Part shown: positions 28,115-36,669 of the stretch, in pieces
Layout of the letters: each line of letters opens with the position of its first letter
Position numbering within the stretch: the stretch's first letter is position 1
From: Terribacillus sp. FSL K6-0262
GTDB taxonomy: Bacteria > Bacillota > Bacilli > Bacillales > Amphibacillaceae
DNA: 64,000 bases
Direction of reading: 5' to 3'
Assembly: GCF_037977385.1 (NCBI RefSeq)
Contig: NZ_CP150277.1
Coordinates: 2,085,001-2,149,000 of the forward strand
Notes under the pieces: model-generated
What the model was told of the DNA's origin: nothing
What the model saw: the letters and a program-made list of their open reading frames with translations, nothing else
Database searches by the model: none
Translations under genes and position numbers: made by a program

Positions 28115-28263
28115 AAACGAAGTAGCATGTACAAGACAGCTCTATATTTAAATAATTTCTTTCATTTCAGTTAAATTATACCACAAAATAAACTGGTATG
28201 CCCTGCTGAACAAAGGAAGGGGAAGAGTCGTGTGGGTTCCATTGCGAGATATTCTGCCAAGAG

Positions 28264-28305
28264 AAAAAGCCGAACATGGGCAAATTTCTCATGTTTCGGC
28301 ATTTT
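28264..28305 (-). terminator. Terminator of mhqD
   Basis: AAAAAGCCGAACATG and CATGTTTCGGCATTTT pair around an 11-base loop; on the minus strand the stem runs into TTTTTCTC, 30 bases after the mhqD stop. Confidence 0.82.
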
Positions 28306-28334
28306 GTGTAATCAGAATGCTTGGTTCCAGGCGC

Positions 28335-28940
28335 TCAGAAGTGTTTACGATACCACTCCGCTGCTGCTTGGACTTCTGTATGGGTGAGGCTGTGTCCATT
28401 GCTCTCCCAGTGAATGGATGGTTCAGCGCCAGCATCGCGAAGCATTTGCTCAAGCTCGATTGCCTCGGATCTCGGGCAAATGGGATCATTGTCGCCTGCC
28501 GTGATGAAGACAGGCGTTCCTTGCTGCTTGGCGAGTTCGATATGTCGTCTAGGCACCATCGGATGATGCAGGATCGCTCCTTTTAGCGAATCGCTGAAAT
28601 GGTAGAGGAGGCTTGCTGCAATATTGGCACCGTTGGAGTAGCCGACTGCGATTATCTGATCCCGGTCGAATCCGTATTTTTCAGCTGCTTCATCAAGGAA
28701 ATCACGCAGCTCCCCGGTACGGAAAATCAAATCCTCTTCATCGAAGACCCCTTCTGCAAGACGTTTGAAGAAGCGGGGCATACCATGTTCGGAGACATTT
28801 CCCCGTACGCTCAAAACCGCTGCGTCAGGATCGATCATATCAGCCAGCGGCAACAGATCTTTTTCGGTACCGCCCGTACCGTGCAGCAATAGAAAGGTCG
28901 GTTTGTTTGCTTGTTTGGCTGCTTTGAAAACATGAATCAT
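28335..28940 (-). CDS. mhqD: MhqD-type carboxylesterase/phospholipase
   Basis: A 201-residue alpha/beta hydrolase: LLLHGTGGTEKDLLPLA, nucleophile elbow GYSNGAN, aspartate in TAGDNDPICP and histidine in SNGHSLT. It resembles MhqD (YodD), made in B. subtilis under catechol and quinone stress. It lies 14 bases downstream of a MarR-family gene preceded by a perfect MhqR-type box, which supports the name and points to induction by electrophilic quinones. AGGAGG-like AAAGGAGG precedes ATG. Confidence 0.85.
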   Translation of the reverse strand: MIHVFKAAKQANKPTFLLLHGTGGTEKDLLPLADMIDPDAAVLSVRGNVSEHGMPRFFKRLAEGVFDEEDLIFRTGELRDFLDEAAEKYGFDRDQIIAVGYSNGANIAASLLYHFSDSLKGAILHHPMVPRRHIELAKQQGTPVFITAGDNDPICPRSEAIELEQMLRDAGAEPSIHWESNGHSLTHTEVQAAAEWYRKHF

Positions 28941-28954
28941 CTTTATTCCTCCTT

Positions 28955-29407
28955 TTATTTATTGATGGAAGCACCCTCGGCATATAATCCCAGTGTTTTG
29001 ATATGCTCGATGACTTGCGCTTTTTCATCATCGTCAAGACCTGCCAGAATGCTGTGGATCGCTTGTTCATGTTTAGGGAAGTAGTCCTCCATGAATGCGC
29101 GGCCCTTATCTGTCAAAGTGGCAAAGGTAATGCGCCGATCCTCCGGGCAGGGACGTCTTCTGATCATCTCTTTCTGGACCAGGCGATCCACTACATACGA
29201 GATGCTGCTGCTGGATAATAAAACTTTACTGCCGATTTTCTGGATTGGCTGGTCTCCTTTATGAAATAACAGTTCCAGCACAGCGAATTCCGTTAAATTG
29301 ATTCCTTGCTTCTTGATATCCTCCTCGACCCGCTTTTTGATGGATTGGAGAGCCCTTGTCAATACAATGAATAGCTTTAACGATAAGCCTACGTTATCTG
29401 CCGCCAT
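28955..29407 (-). CDS. mhqR: MarR-family regulator MhqR
   Basis: A 150-residue winged-helix repressor: LTEFAVLELLFHKGDQPIQKIG, recognition helix VLLSSSSISYVVDRLVQK, and wing EDRRITFATLTDKG. It represses genes for quinone detoxification. The first gene of the mhqR-mhqD operon, it has the known MhqR inverted repeat 20-40 bases upstream, implying autoregulation. Few cysteines are present apart from one in the wing (RRRPCPEDRR), so ligand rather than thiol sensing is plausible. Confidence 0.87.
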   Translation of the reverse strand: MAADNVGLSLKLFIVLTRALQSIKKRVEEDIKKQGINLTEFAVLELLFHKGDQPIQKIGSKVLLSSSSISYVVDRLVQKEMIRRRPCPEDRRITFATLTDKGRAFMEDYFPKHEQAIHSILAGLDDDEKAQVIEHIKTLGLYAEGASINK

Positions 29408-29425
29408 AGTCGTTCACGCTTCCTT

Positions 29426-29445
29426 TTATCTCGAATTCGAGATAA
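29426..29445. promoter_or_regulatory. MhqR box
   Basis: Perfect palindrome with arms TTATCTCGAA / TTCGAGATAA. It equals the MhqR operator described in B. subtilis (TATCTCGAA-TTCGAGATA) and stands directly upstream of mhqR. Confidence 0.85.
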
Positions 29446-29505
29446 TTATATGCAATTATGGTCAGGTTGTCAACAAGGAAGGAGCCGGGGGTTCCGGCTC
29501 TGTGT

Positions 29506-30744
29506 TTATTTGGCTTGTTCCTCGAACAGTTTTGCGATTTCGATGATGACTTTTGTAGCTTTTTCCATATTATCGACAGAAATGTATTCGAATTTTCCGT
29601 GATAGTTCTCGCCGCCGGTGAAGACGTTCGGGGTCGGCAAGCCCATATAAGAAATCTGTGAGCCGTCCGTTGCACCGCGGATTGGTTTGATCACTGGCTC
29701 TATATCCAGGCGTTTCATGGCATCGGATGCAATGTCGACGATTTCCATGACAGGCTCTATTTTTTCACGCATGTTGTAGTATTGGTCACGCATATGCAGC
29801 TCGATGCTCTTGTCACCATATTCAGCTCGGAGCTCTGCGGCGATTTCTTCGAATAAAGCCTTTTTCGCCTCGAATTTGTCCCGATCATGATCACGAAGGA
29901 TATATTGGAGTTTTGTCTGTTCCACATCTCCTTGGAAAGAAAGCAGGTGGAAGAAGCCTTCGCGGCCTTCCGTATATTCCGGAGCTTCATCCTCAGGGAG
30001 CTTGGCATGGAATTCCATGGCTATTTTCATACTGTTTACCATTTTGTTCTTTGCTGTTCCTGGATGCACATTGTTGCCGTTGAACGTGATTTTCGCCTGG
30101 GCGCCGTTGAAGTTTTCATACTCCAGTTCGCCTAGCGGACCGCCATCCATAGTGTAAGCGTATGCTGCACCGAAAGCCTCCACATCGAATTTATGGGGAC
30201 CGCGGCCGATTTCTTCATCGGGCGTGAAAGCGACGCGGATTTTGCCATGCTTGATTTCCGGATGCTGGATCAAGTATTCCATCGCGGTCATGATTTCGGC
30301 GATGCCGGCTTTATTATCGGCACCGAGAAGTGTTGTGCCGTCTGTCGTCATCAAAGTATGTCCCTTGTAGCCAGGCAATTCAGGAAATTCGGCTGCGGAC
30401 AGAACTACATCAAGCTCTTCATTGAGGGTGATATCATTTCCGTCGAAGTTCTCGATCACCTGCGGATTGACATTCTTTCCGGTGAAATCCGTCGCGGTAT
30501 CGACGTGGGCCATGAAACCGATCACAGGTACATCTTTGTCGGTGGTAGCCGGCAGTGTCGCCATTACATAGCCATTGTCATCGATCGTCACTTCTTCCAT
30601 GCCGATCTGTTTCAGCTCATCGACTAGCATATTGGCGAGCTCAAGCTGCCCTGGGGTGGAAGGAGTCGTTTCGATGTCTTCATTGGATTGTGTATCCACT
30701 TTTGCATATGTAGTAAGACGGTCGATCAATGTTTGTTTCATCAT
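29506..30744 (-). CDS. pepT: Peptidase T (tripeptide aminopeptidase)
   Basis: A 412-residue dinuclear zinc peptidase of family M20B that releases N-terminal residues from tripeptides in the cytoplasm. Metal and catalytic residues sit in [37 protein letters not shown] and the C-terminal [22 protein letters not shown] stands six bases before ATG 30744, which is preferred to an ATG two codons earlier that touches the site. It is a single gene. Confidence 0.95.
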   Translation of the reverse strand: MMKQTLIDRLTTYAKVDTQSNEDIETTPSTPGQLELANMLVDELKQIGMEEVTIDDNGYVMATLPATTDKDVPVIGFMAHVDTATDFTGKNVNPQVIENFDGNDITLNEELDVVLSAAEFPELPGYKGHTLMTTDGTTLLGADNKAGIAEIMTAMEYLIQHPEIKHGKIRVAFTPDEEIGRGPHKFDVEAFGAAYAYTMDGGPLGELEYENFNGAQAKITFNGNNVHPGTAKNKMVNSMKIAMEFHAKLPEDEAPEYTEGREGFFHLLSFQGDVEQTKLQYILRDHDRDKFEAKKALFEEIAAELRAEYGDKSIELHMRDQYYNMREKIEPVMEIVDIASDAMKRLDIEPVIKPIRGATDGSQISYMGLPTPNVFTGGENYHGKFEYISVDNMEKATKVIIEIAKLFEEQAK

Positions 30745-30793
30745 CTTCATCTCCTTGAAGTTTATGCTTCTAGTGTAGCACGAAAGGTATATC

Positions 30794-30822
30794 CTGAAAC
30801 AGCTGCAGCATCTGTGTATAAT
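30794..30822 (+). promoter_or_regulatory. Likely sigma-A promoter of the FAD oxidase gene
   Basis: A perfect -10 TATAAT at 30817-30822 and a weak -35 CTGAAA at 30794-30799, 17 bases apart, about 30 bases before the start codon. Confidence 0.55.
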
Positions 30823-30851
30823 AGGGAGAAAAAGAAACTGGGGGAAGTACT

Positions 30852-31952
30852 ATGCATATTGCAGTTGTCGGCGGAGGTATTGCCGGAGCGAGCACAGCCT
30901 ATCATCTGGCAAAGGCCGGGAAGAAAGTGACGATCATCGATTCGAAAGCGAAAGGGCAGGCCACAGCAGCTGGAGCTGGCATCATTTCCCCGTGGCTGTC
31001 CAAACGTGTCCGGATCAAGCCTTATTTTACCCTGGCTAAAGCGGGTGCGCTTTATTATCCGAGCCTGCTGGAGCTGCTGAAGGAGGATGGCCAGGCAAAT
31101 GTCAGCTACAAGCAAGTAGGGGCATTATATGTCAGTGCCAGTAAGAAGCGGTTGGATGAGCTGGAGAAGCTCGCCTATAAACAGAGGATTGACACACCGG
31201 AAATCGGGGAAATCAAGAGGTTGAGTGCAGAAGAAGCCAGAGGGAAATTCCCGCCGCTGCGCGAGGATATGACGGCTCTCTATCTGGAAGGTGCGGCGCG
31301 TGTGGATGGACGGCAGCTGCTGCAGGCTTTGCTTGAGGCAGGAGAAAAGCACGGCGTTCGGTATAAGCAGGGGGAAGCTGTCTTGCTCCATGAAGGAAAC
31401 AACAAAGTCCTTGGAGTACGTGTCGGTGAGGAGATGATCGAGGCAGATGCAGTCGTGGCAGCGGCAGGAGCTTGGATCAACAATCTGCTGGAACCAATCG
31501 GCCTAAAGCTGCCAGTCGAACCGCAGAAGGGTCAGATCATGCATATGCGTGTGGATGCAGATACAAGTGATTGGCCGGTCATTCTGCCGAAAAGCAGCCA
31601 CTATTTGCTTGGCTTCGACGACGGAAAAGTCGTGGCAGGAGCCACGAGGGAAGTAGGCTCAGGCTATGATACGAAACTGACAGCCGCGGGTATGCAGGAA
31701 GTGGTGCGGGAGGCACTGAAGGTCGCGCCGGGTCTCGCGGATGAGGAAGTGGAAGAATTCCGCATCGGTCTGCGTCCTGCAGGTCCGAACCCTTATCCGA
31801 TCCTTGGTCCGGTCCAGGCTGTGGACGGACTTCACCTGGCAGCCGGATTCGGCCCTGCTGGTTTGAATCTTGCTCCATACTCAGGGAAACTGGTAGCAGA
31901 GGCAATACTTGGACGGACGGAAGGCATGGATATTACACCTTATTTGTTATAA
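30852..31952 (+). CDS. FAD-dependent amine/D-amino-acid oxidase (DadA/ThiO-like)
   Basis: A 366-residue flavoprotein: AVVGGGIAGASTAYHLAKAG binds FAD at the N-terminus, and the C-terminal GLRPAGPNPYPILGP and AAGFGPAGLNLAP are typical of the DAO family. It would oxidise an amino acid or related amine to an imino acid. No thiamine genes are nearby, so ThiO is not supported. GGGGGAAG lies before ATG. It is followed after about 50 bases by an esterase gene that may be co-transcribed. Confidence 0.85.
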   Translation: MHIAVVGGGIAGASTAYHLAKAGKKVTIIDSKAKGQATAAGAGIISPWLSKRVRIKPYFTLAKAGALYYPSLLELLKEDGQANVSYKQVGALYVSASKKRLDELEKLAYKQRIDTPEIGEIKRLSAEEARGKFPPLREDMTALYLEGAARVDGRQLLQALLEAGEKHGVRYKQGEAVLLHEGNNKVLGVRVGEEMIEADAVVAAAGAWINNLLEPIGLKLPVEPQKGQIMHMRVDADTSDWPVILPKSSHYLLGFDDGKVVAGATREVGSGYDTKLTAAGMQEVVREALKVAPGLADEEVEEFRIGLRPAGPNPYPILGPVQAVDGLHLAAGFGPAGLNLAPYSGKLVAEAILGRTEGMDITPYLL

Positions 31953-32001
31953 GCTAATAAGAAGCAGCGTATGAGCGTACAGAGAGGAGGAAAGAGATAG
32001 C

Positions 32002-32967
32002 ATGTTGCGGAGAAAAAGGGTATGGATTCCGGGAGTCATCATTTTGGCGAGTGGTGTCCTGCTCCTCATCGGCAGTCTCTTTTCTCCTGAGATTAGAGCT
32101 TTTATGGCAATCGATCAAAGCGATGGACAACCGGATATGCCTTATCCGGATAATGTCGCAGCAGTGAAGGATATTGCCTATCCAACTGAAAATTATGATG
32201 GCAGATTGGATTTCTATTATCCGGAGGATGCCCAAGGAGCACTTCCAATCGTCATCTATATTCATGGCGGCGGATGGGTCGGCGGCGACAAAGAAGCTCA
32301 GAATCCATTCACTATGTGGATAGCTTCCGAAGGTTACTTGGTTGTGAATGTGAATTATGGGCTGGCGCCGGAATATACTTTTCCTTCCCAGCTCTATCAA
32401 TTGAATGATGCAATCAGTTTTGCATTGCGGGAAGCCCCCCGTTATGATGGCGATACAGAACGGGTCTTCGTCGGCGGAGGCTCAGCGGGTGCAAATCTTG
32501 CCGGCATGGTCGCGGCAATGGCAACCAATCCGACAACGGAATCCGTCATTGGTGAGAATTCGGCGCTCCAGCCGGACCAGCTTAAGGGGGCATTGCTGTA
32601 TAATGGTGTCCTGAATCTGGAACAGGCACAGCAGACGGGCTTCAATAATATGACGACATTTCTTTGGTCTTATACTGGTAATAAAGACTTCATCGATGAT
32701 CCGCGTCTGCGGGATATGTCACCGGTGTTCCAGATTACCCCGGATTATCCCCCGACATTCATTTCATCCGGTGAAACCGATAAACTGCATTCGCAAAGTG
32801 TGGAGATGGCAGATGAATTGGATGCGGCCGGGGTAGAGGTGGAAAGGATGTTCTTCGACGCTTCCCATCCAGCAGCCGGGCATGAATATCAGCGAAAATT
32901 ATATTTGGAGGAAGCGCAATACAGCTTCGATCATATGATCGATTTCCTTCGAACGCATTCGGAATGA
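32002..32967 (+). CDS. Membrane-anchored or secreted alpha/beta hydrolase (HSL/carboxylesterase type)
   Basis: A 321-residue esterase-like protein. A basic N-terminus and hydrophobic helix (IPGVIILASGVLLLIGSLF) give a signal anchor. The catalytic core has the oxyanion motif YIHGGGWVGG, nucleophile GGGSAGAN, aspartate in SSGETDKLH and histidine in HPAAGHEY. AGGAGG-like GAGGAGGAAAG precedes ATG. A terminator overlaps the stop codon. Substrate unknown. Confidence 0.83.
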   Translation: MLRRKRVWIPGVIILASGVLLLIGSLFSPEIRAFMAIDQSDGQPDMPYPDNVAAVKDIAYPTENYDGRLDFYYPEDAQGALPIVIYIHGGGWVGGDKEAQNPFTMWIASEGYLVVNVNYGLAPEYTFPSQLYQLNDAISFALREAPRYDGDTERVFVGGGSAGANLAGMVAAMATNPTTESVIGENSALQPDQLKGALLYNGVLNLEQAQQTGFNNMTTFLWSYTGNKDFIDDPRLRDMSPVFQITPDYPPTFISSGETDKLHSQSVEMADELDAAGVEVERMFFDASHPAAGHEYQRKLYLEEAQYSFDHMIDFLRTHSE

Positions 32968-32998
32968 CCACAAGGGAAAATCCTTGTGGTCATTTTTT
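32963..32998 (+). terminator. Terminator after the esterase gene
   Basis: AATGACCACAAGG and CCTTGTGGTCATT around a 6-base loop, then TTTT; the TGA stop is in the ascending arm. Confidence 0.9.
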
Positions 32999-33069
32999 AT
33001 TTTCATACCCTATGGAATTTACTGTAAAATATCTATATAATTAGAAAATACAGAAAAGGGGGGGATACG

Positions 33070-34320
33070 ATGCGGTTTCGGGATTTTCATCCAAATATAA
33101 AGATAAGGCTTGTGGAATCCTTCGTTTCCAGTTTGATCGGCAGTATGGTGACACCATTCATGACCATCTATCTGGCAATGCATTTCGGAGCGAAAGTAGC
33201 TGGACTGCTGCTGCTCGTCAATGTATTCGTCGGAATCGGGATGTCATTGATTGGCGGTTACTTCAGTGATTTATTCGGGCGGCGCAAGATAATGCTGCTG
33301 GCTGAAACACTTAGGCTGGTGGCATTTTTCATGATGATGGTAAGCAATTCACCGTGGTTCGAATCACCTGAGATTACATATGGCATGATCATGCTGAACA
33401 GTGTTTGCTGGGGACTGGCAGGGCCGGCCAATGATGCGATGCTGATTGACGTCAGTACACCAGATCAGCGGCGGCTGATTTATTCCATCGGCTATTGGGC
33501 GAGTAACTTGTCCATTGCTTTAGGCGGAATCGCCGGTGCGTTCATGTTTGAGAACTATTTATTTGAATTATTCCTGGCGCTGACAATCACGGCAGCGGCA
33601 ACATTGTTCGTGGTCTACTTTTTTATCGCGGAGACACATTTTCCGCAGAAAGTGGAAGTCAAGCCATTCCAGCACATCACCCAAATCTTTGGCACTTATC
33701 AGTCCGTCATGCGCGACCGGCTGTTTGTCTGGTTCATCGCAGGGGGGATCTTGGTTTTGAGTATGGAATTCCAGCTGACTAGTTATATTGGTATCCGGCT
33801 GGCAGAGGAAATGCCAACACAGCAATTTCTCTTCTGGGAAGTGGATGGCGTGAAAATGATGGGGCTTTTGCGGAGTGAAAATACGATCCTGGTTGCTTTG
33901 CTGGCCTTATTTGCTGCCAAACTCATTGCCGGGATGAAGGATAGAGTGGTACTTGTCGCCAGCTGTCTCATCTTTACGATGGGTTATGCTGCGCTGACAT
34001 TCTCAAATGATATTTGGGTGCTGTTCATCATGATGGCAGTACTCACCGTCGGGGAAGTGTTCCGGGTGCCTGTGGAACAATCCTATATGGCGGCGATCCC
34101 TCCAGATGATAAACGCAGTGCGTATATGGCTTTCGGGGGACTTCAATATAATCTATCCATGCTGATTGTCTCGTTGACAGTCACGCTCAGCGGATTCGTG
34201 TCATCCATCGCGATGGGCATCTTGCTTACCCTGATCGGTCTGGCAGGGACTTTCATCATGTATATGATCACTCCGCAGCTGGATATCCGGAAACTTGAAG
34301 CAGAACAAAAGGCAGTATGA
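33070..34320 (+). CDS. MFS transporter (DHA1-like)
   Basis: A 416-residue carrier of about 12 helices. After helix 2 comes GGYFSDLFGRRKIML, the motif A of the superfamily. The first segment (SFVSSLIGSMVTPFMTIYLAMHFG) and PANDAMLIDVSTPDQR in the first half suggest a drug:H+ antiporter-1-like exporter of the YttB/YqjV type. GGGGGG precedes ATG, with an AT-rich TATAAT about 30 bases upstream. The ligand is not predictable. Confidence 0.8.
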   Translation: MRFRDFHPNIKIRLVESFVSSLIGSMVTPFMTIYLAMHFGAKVAGLLLLVNVFVGIGMSLIGGYFSDLFGRRKIMLLAETLRLVAFFMMMVSNSPWFESPEITYGMIMLNSVCWGLAGPANDAMLIDVSTPDQRRLIYSIGYWASNLSIALGGIAGAFMFENYLFELFLALTITAAATLFVVYFFIAETHFPQKVEVKPFQHITQIFGTYQSVMRDRLFVWFIAGGILVLSMEFQLTSYIGIRLAEEMPTQQFLFWEVDGVKMMGLLRSENTILVALLALFAAKLIAGMKDRVVLVASCLIFTMGYAALTFSNDIWVLFIMMAVLTVGEVFRVPVEQSYMAAIPPDDKRSAYMAFGGLQYNLSMLIVSLTVTLSGFVSSIAMGILLTLIGLAGTFIMYMITPQLDIRKLEAEQKAV

Positions 34321-34411
34321 TTACGACAAGTGCGGACACAATCGGACAGAAAAGTACATGCATAGTATGAAAATAGGAAGGAGCAGGGCGCGCAGAGAGG
34401 GGTAGGAGAGC

Positions 34412-34819
34412 TTGGAGCCCGCAAAGAACAGTGATTACATCTCGCGTACAGAGCTCTTGGAAATGCAGCTTAAGCTTCGGGAGGAATTTCAACGGGATAT
34501 CGATGGCATCAGGGAAGATTTGGTCAGCATCAATAAGAAACTGCTGCCTTTGGGAAAGTGGCTTGAAAACATTGACAGTCACACAGCAAGAATGGCTGTT
34601 ACACTGGAAAAGCAAATGGATGCACAGAATCAGATCATGGAGAAGCTGTATGAACAGGAAAGGAAAATACAGGAACTCGAATCGAATGCCACTTTCAAAA
34701 AGGAGAAGCTGCGAGTCAAAGGTGCTATCTTAATCAGTATCATTTCTCTGCTTGGTGCTGGTTCCGGCGTTGTCATGATATTTGGAAAGCGCTTGGCGGA
34801 ACTGTTATTCGGCAGCTAG
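34412..34819 (+). CDS. Coiled-coil protein with C-terminal membrane anchor (XhlA-like topology)
   Basis: A 135-residue protein starting at TTG 34412 behind a GGGGTAGGAGAG site. Residues 8-105 are charged heptad-like helices; the C-terminus has one hydrophobic helix (AILISIISLLGAGSGVVMIFG). The topology resembles XhlA/haemolysin-like proteins of phages. No phage genes surround it, so it may be a domesticated or unrelated membrane-tethered coiled coil. It ends before a bidirectional terminator. Confidence 0.6.
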   Translation: MEPAKNSDYISRTELLEMQLKLREEFQRDIDGIREDLVSINKKLLPLGKWLENIDSHTARMAVTLEKQMDAQNQIMEKLYEQERKIQELESNATFKKEKLRVKGAILISIISLLGAGSGVVMIFGKRLAELLFGS

Positions 34820-34862
34820 TTTTTTAATCATATCCAGATTCAAGTTCTGCTCCTTCCGCATA

Positions 34863-34892
34863 AAAAAGACGAGGATCATTCCTCGTCTTTTT
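34863..34892. terminator. Bidirectional terminator before czcD end
   Basis: AAAAAGACGAGGA and TCCTCGTCTTTTT pair around TCAT and serve the plus-strand coiled-coil gene and the minus-strand czcD. Confidence 0.9.
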
Positions 34893-35860
34893 CAGTGCGC
34901 ATGGATATGTGTATGGGAATCGGCATCGTGCTGGCACATGAGGGATTCTTCATGAGTATGGGCAGCTGTTTCCATCTGGATGGTCACATGACCGATTCCA
35001 AGGTGCTCCAGATCATGCTCGATTTTCCGCAGCATGACCTGACTCTGCTCGACCAGCAAGTCACCTTGTACGACTGCGTGACAGGAAAGGGCATTCTGTC
35101 CGCTGGTGATGCTCCATACATGTAAATCATGAATGGAGATGATACCTGGTGCCTTTTCGATACAATCAATGATTTTTTGCATCTCTACATTGCGAGGTGT
35201 ACCTTCCATCAGCACATGGATGGCATCCTTCGTCACCCGCCAGCCGCTCAGGATCACCAGGGCGGCAACGATGACGCTTGCAGCTGGATCGGCCCAATTC
35301 CAGCCGAACAGAAGTACGAGCAATGCAGCAGCAATCGCACCGACTGACCCAAGCAAATCGCCGATAACATGCAGGAAAGCTGCGCGCACATTCAGATTCT
35401 CACTTGTATCACCGCGCATCAGGATCCAGGCAACCAGAACGTTGACAAGGAATCCGATAATGGCAATGATCAGCATACCGCCTGATGCTATTTCTGCAGG
35501 CTCGCGGAAACGCTGGATTGCCTCATAAAAGATATAAAGGGAAACAAGGATCAAGGTGACGCCATTGAATAGCGCAGCAAGTATTTCAAACCGTTTATAG
35601 CCGTAGGTCTTGCTGTAATTGGCTACGCGCTCACCCAGAATGAAGGCAAACAGACCGACGCCAAGTGATACCGCATCACTCAGCATATGCCCGGCGTCCG
35701 AGAGCAGGGCGAGGCTGTTGGTCAGGAAGCCTCCGACAGCTTCCAGCAGCATGAATCCTGCCGTCAGGATGAAACTGATCAGTAAGGCTTTTTTATTCGC
35801 ATTGTGTCCGTGATGATGGTGATGACCATGTCCATGATCACGTGCATGTCCGTGTCCCAT
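34892..35860 (-). CDS. czcD: Cation diffusion facilitator, Zn2+/Cd2+/Co2+ exporter
   Basis: A 322-residue CDF exporter exchanging divalent metal for protons or potassium. A histidine-rich N-terminal tail (residues 3-19) and a His-rich C-terminus (HTHEESLMCQHDADSHTHIHAH region) bind metal. Helix 2 contains LLSDAGHMLSDAVSL and helix 5 HVIGDLLGSVG, whose His and Asp residues make the transport site. It follows czrA by 18 bases, forming the czrA-czcD operon. Confidence 0.93.
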   Translation of the reverse strand: MGHGHARDHGHGHHHHHGHNANKKALLISFILTAGFMLLEAVGGFLTNSLALLSDAGHMLSDAVSLGVGLFAFILGERVANYSKTYGYKRFEILAALFNGVTLILVSLYIFYEAIQRFREPAEIASGGMLIIAIIGFLVNVLVAWILMRGDTSENLNVRAAFLHVIGDLLGSVGAIAAALLVLLFGWNWADPAASVIVAALVILSGWRVTKDAIHVLMEGTPRNVEMQKIIDCIEKAPGIISIHDLHVWSITSGQNALSCHAVVQGDLLVEQSQVMLRKIEHDLEHLGIGHVTIQMETAAHTHEESLMCQHDADSHTHIHAH

Positions 35861-35878
35861 ACATATTCCTCCGATAGA

Positions 35879-36187
35879 TTAATTATGGCAGGCGTGGCTG
35901 ATGGCTTCTGTCAGTAAATCGATGACGTGTTTGTCATCGTGTGAATAATAAATTGTCGTACCTTCCCGTCTCGATTTGACCAGCCGGATCTTTTTCATCG
36001 AGCTCAGCTGATGAGACACGGTGGATTGATGCAGCTGAAGCTTCTCTGCTATCTGATTGACACTGCATTCCTGATCGAGCAGCAGGTGCAGGATCCGTAT
36101 GCGTGTCGGATCACCGAGGGCTTTGAAGATTTGCGAAACGTGTGTCAGCCTCTCTTCTGTCAGTTCCGAATGTGTATCATGCTTCAT
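35879..36187 (-). CDS. czrA: ArsR/SmtB-family zinc-responsive repressor CzrA
   Basis: A 102-residue winged-helix repressor: [31 protein letters not shown] and the recognition helix [13 protein letters not shown]. The last helix carries [19 protein letters not shown], the Asp-His...His...His arrangement of the alpha-5 zinc site of CzrA/SmtB. The ArsR-type alpha-3 CVC motif is absent, supporting Zn or Co sensing. It is first in the operon with czcD, and an inverted repeat lies upstream. Confidence 0.92.
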   Translation of the reverse strand: MKHDTHSELTEERLTHVSQIFKALGDPTRIRILHLLLDQECSVNQIAEKLQLHQSTVSHQLSSMKKIRLVKSRREGTTIYYSHDDKHVIDLLTEAISHACHN

Positions 36188-36211
36188 ATGCAGACGCTCC
36201 TCTTATTTGCT

Positions 36212-36233
36212 TATATGCATATATTAGCATATA
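36212..36233. promoter_or_regulatory. Candidate CzrA operator
   Basis: TATATGC-N8-GCATATA, perfect 7-base arms, 25 bases upstream of the czrA start. Position and AT-rich dyad fit ArsR/SmtB operators. Confidence 0.6.
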
Positions 36234-36255
36234 TAAATACTCTAAGCAAATTCTA

Positions 36256-36669
36256 ATCTTACTTTCATATATAAGAATCCTATCAATCAAAAGAGGAAAA
36301 TGGCATGATGGCTGGCTGTAAGCCATGCGATAAGTAACAGGCAGAAAGAGTCAGGAAGAAAGTATCTCCCCGATAAGGAGCTTACAAATATTTTACAAAG
36401 AGACCCCCATACGGCGATGTTTACCAGGATCTTATGCATCCGGCTCTATAGAGGCAGGAGGATAGTTAGGATTAAGAAACTAAACAAAGTAAATATCCTT
36501 TTATGAGAATGGCAAGATTTATAGCCTATGGGTACGATATACAAATTTCGGTTTTTGTCGAATACTTATACCCAACGAATTTGCGGAAGGGAGGTCGCAG
36601 CGGGGAGCTTCTTGCAATGTATGCAATTAAGAAAAACAAGGTGACAACAAAAAGGGAGGTAGTGATGAA
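36256..36669. other. Long leader upstream of the SulP gene
   Basis: A 414-base region without a convincing gene. It contains a hairpin with arms GCATG..GGC and GCCATGC at about 36304-36330, a CAAATTTCG...CGAATTTG dyad at 36542-36584, and the small dyad TTGCA/TGCAA near 36613. A 10-codon frame (MMAGCKPCDK) at 36305 has an AGAGG site but is too short to call. No known riboswitch consensus was recognised. Confidence 0.4.

Noticed and set aside
36305-36337. 10-codon frame MMAGCKPCDK with AGAGG upstream
   Set aside because: Too short to separate from chance.
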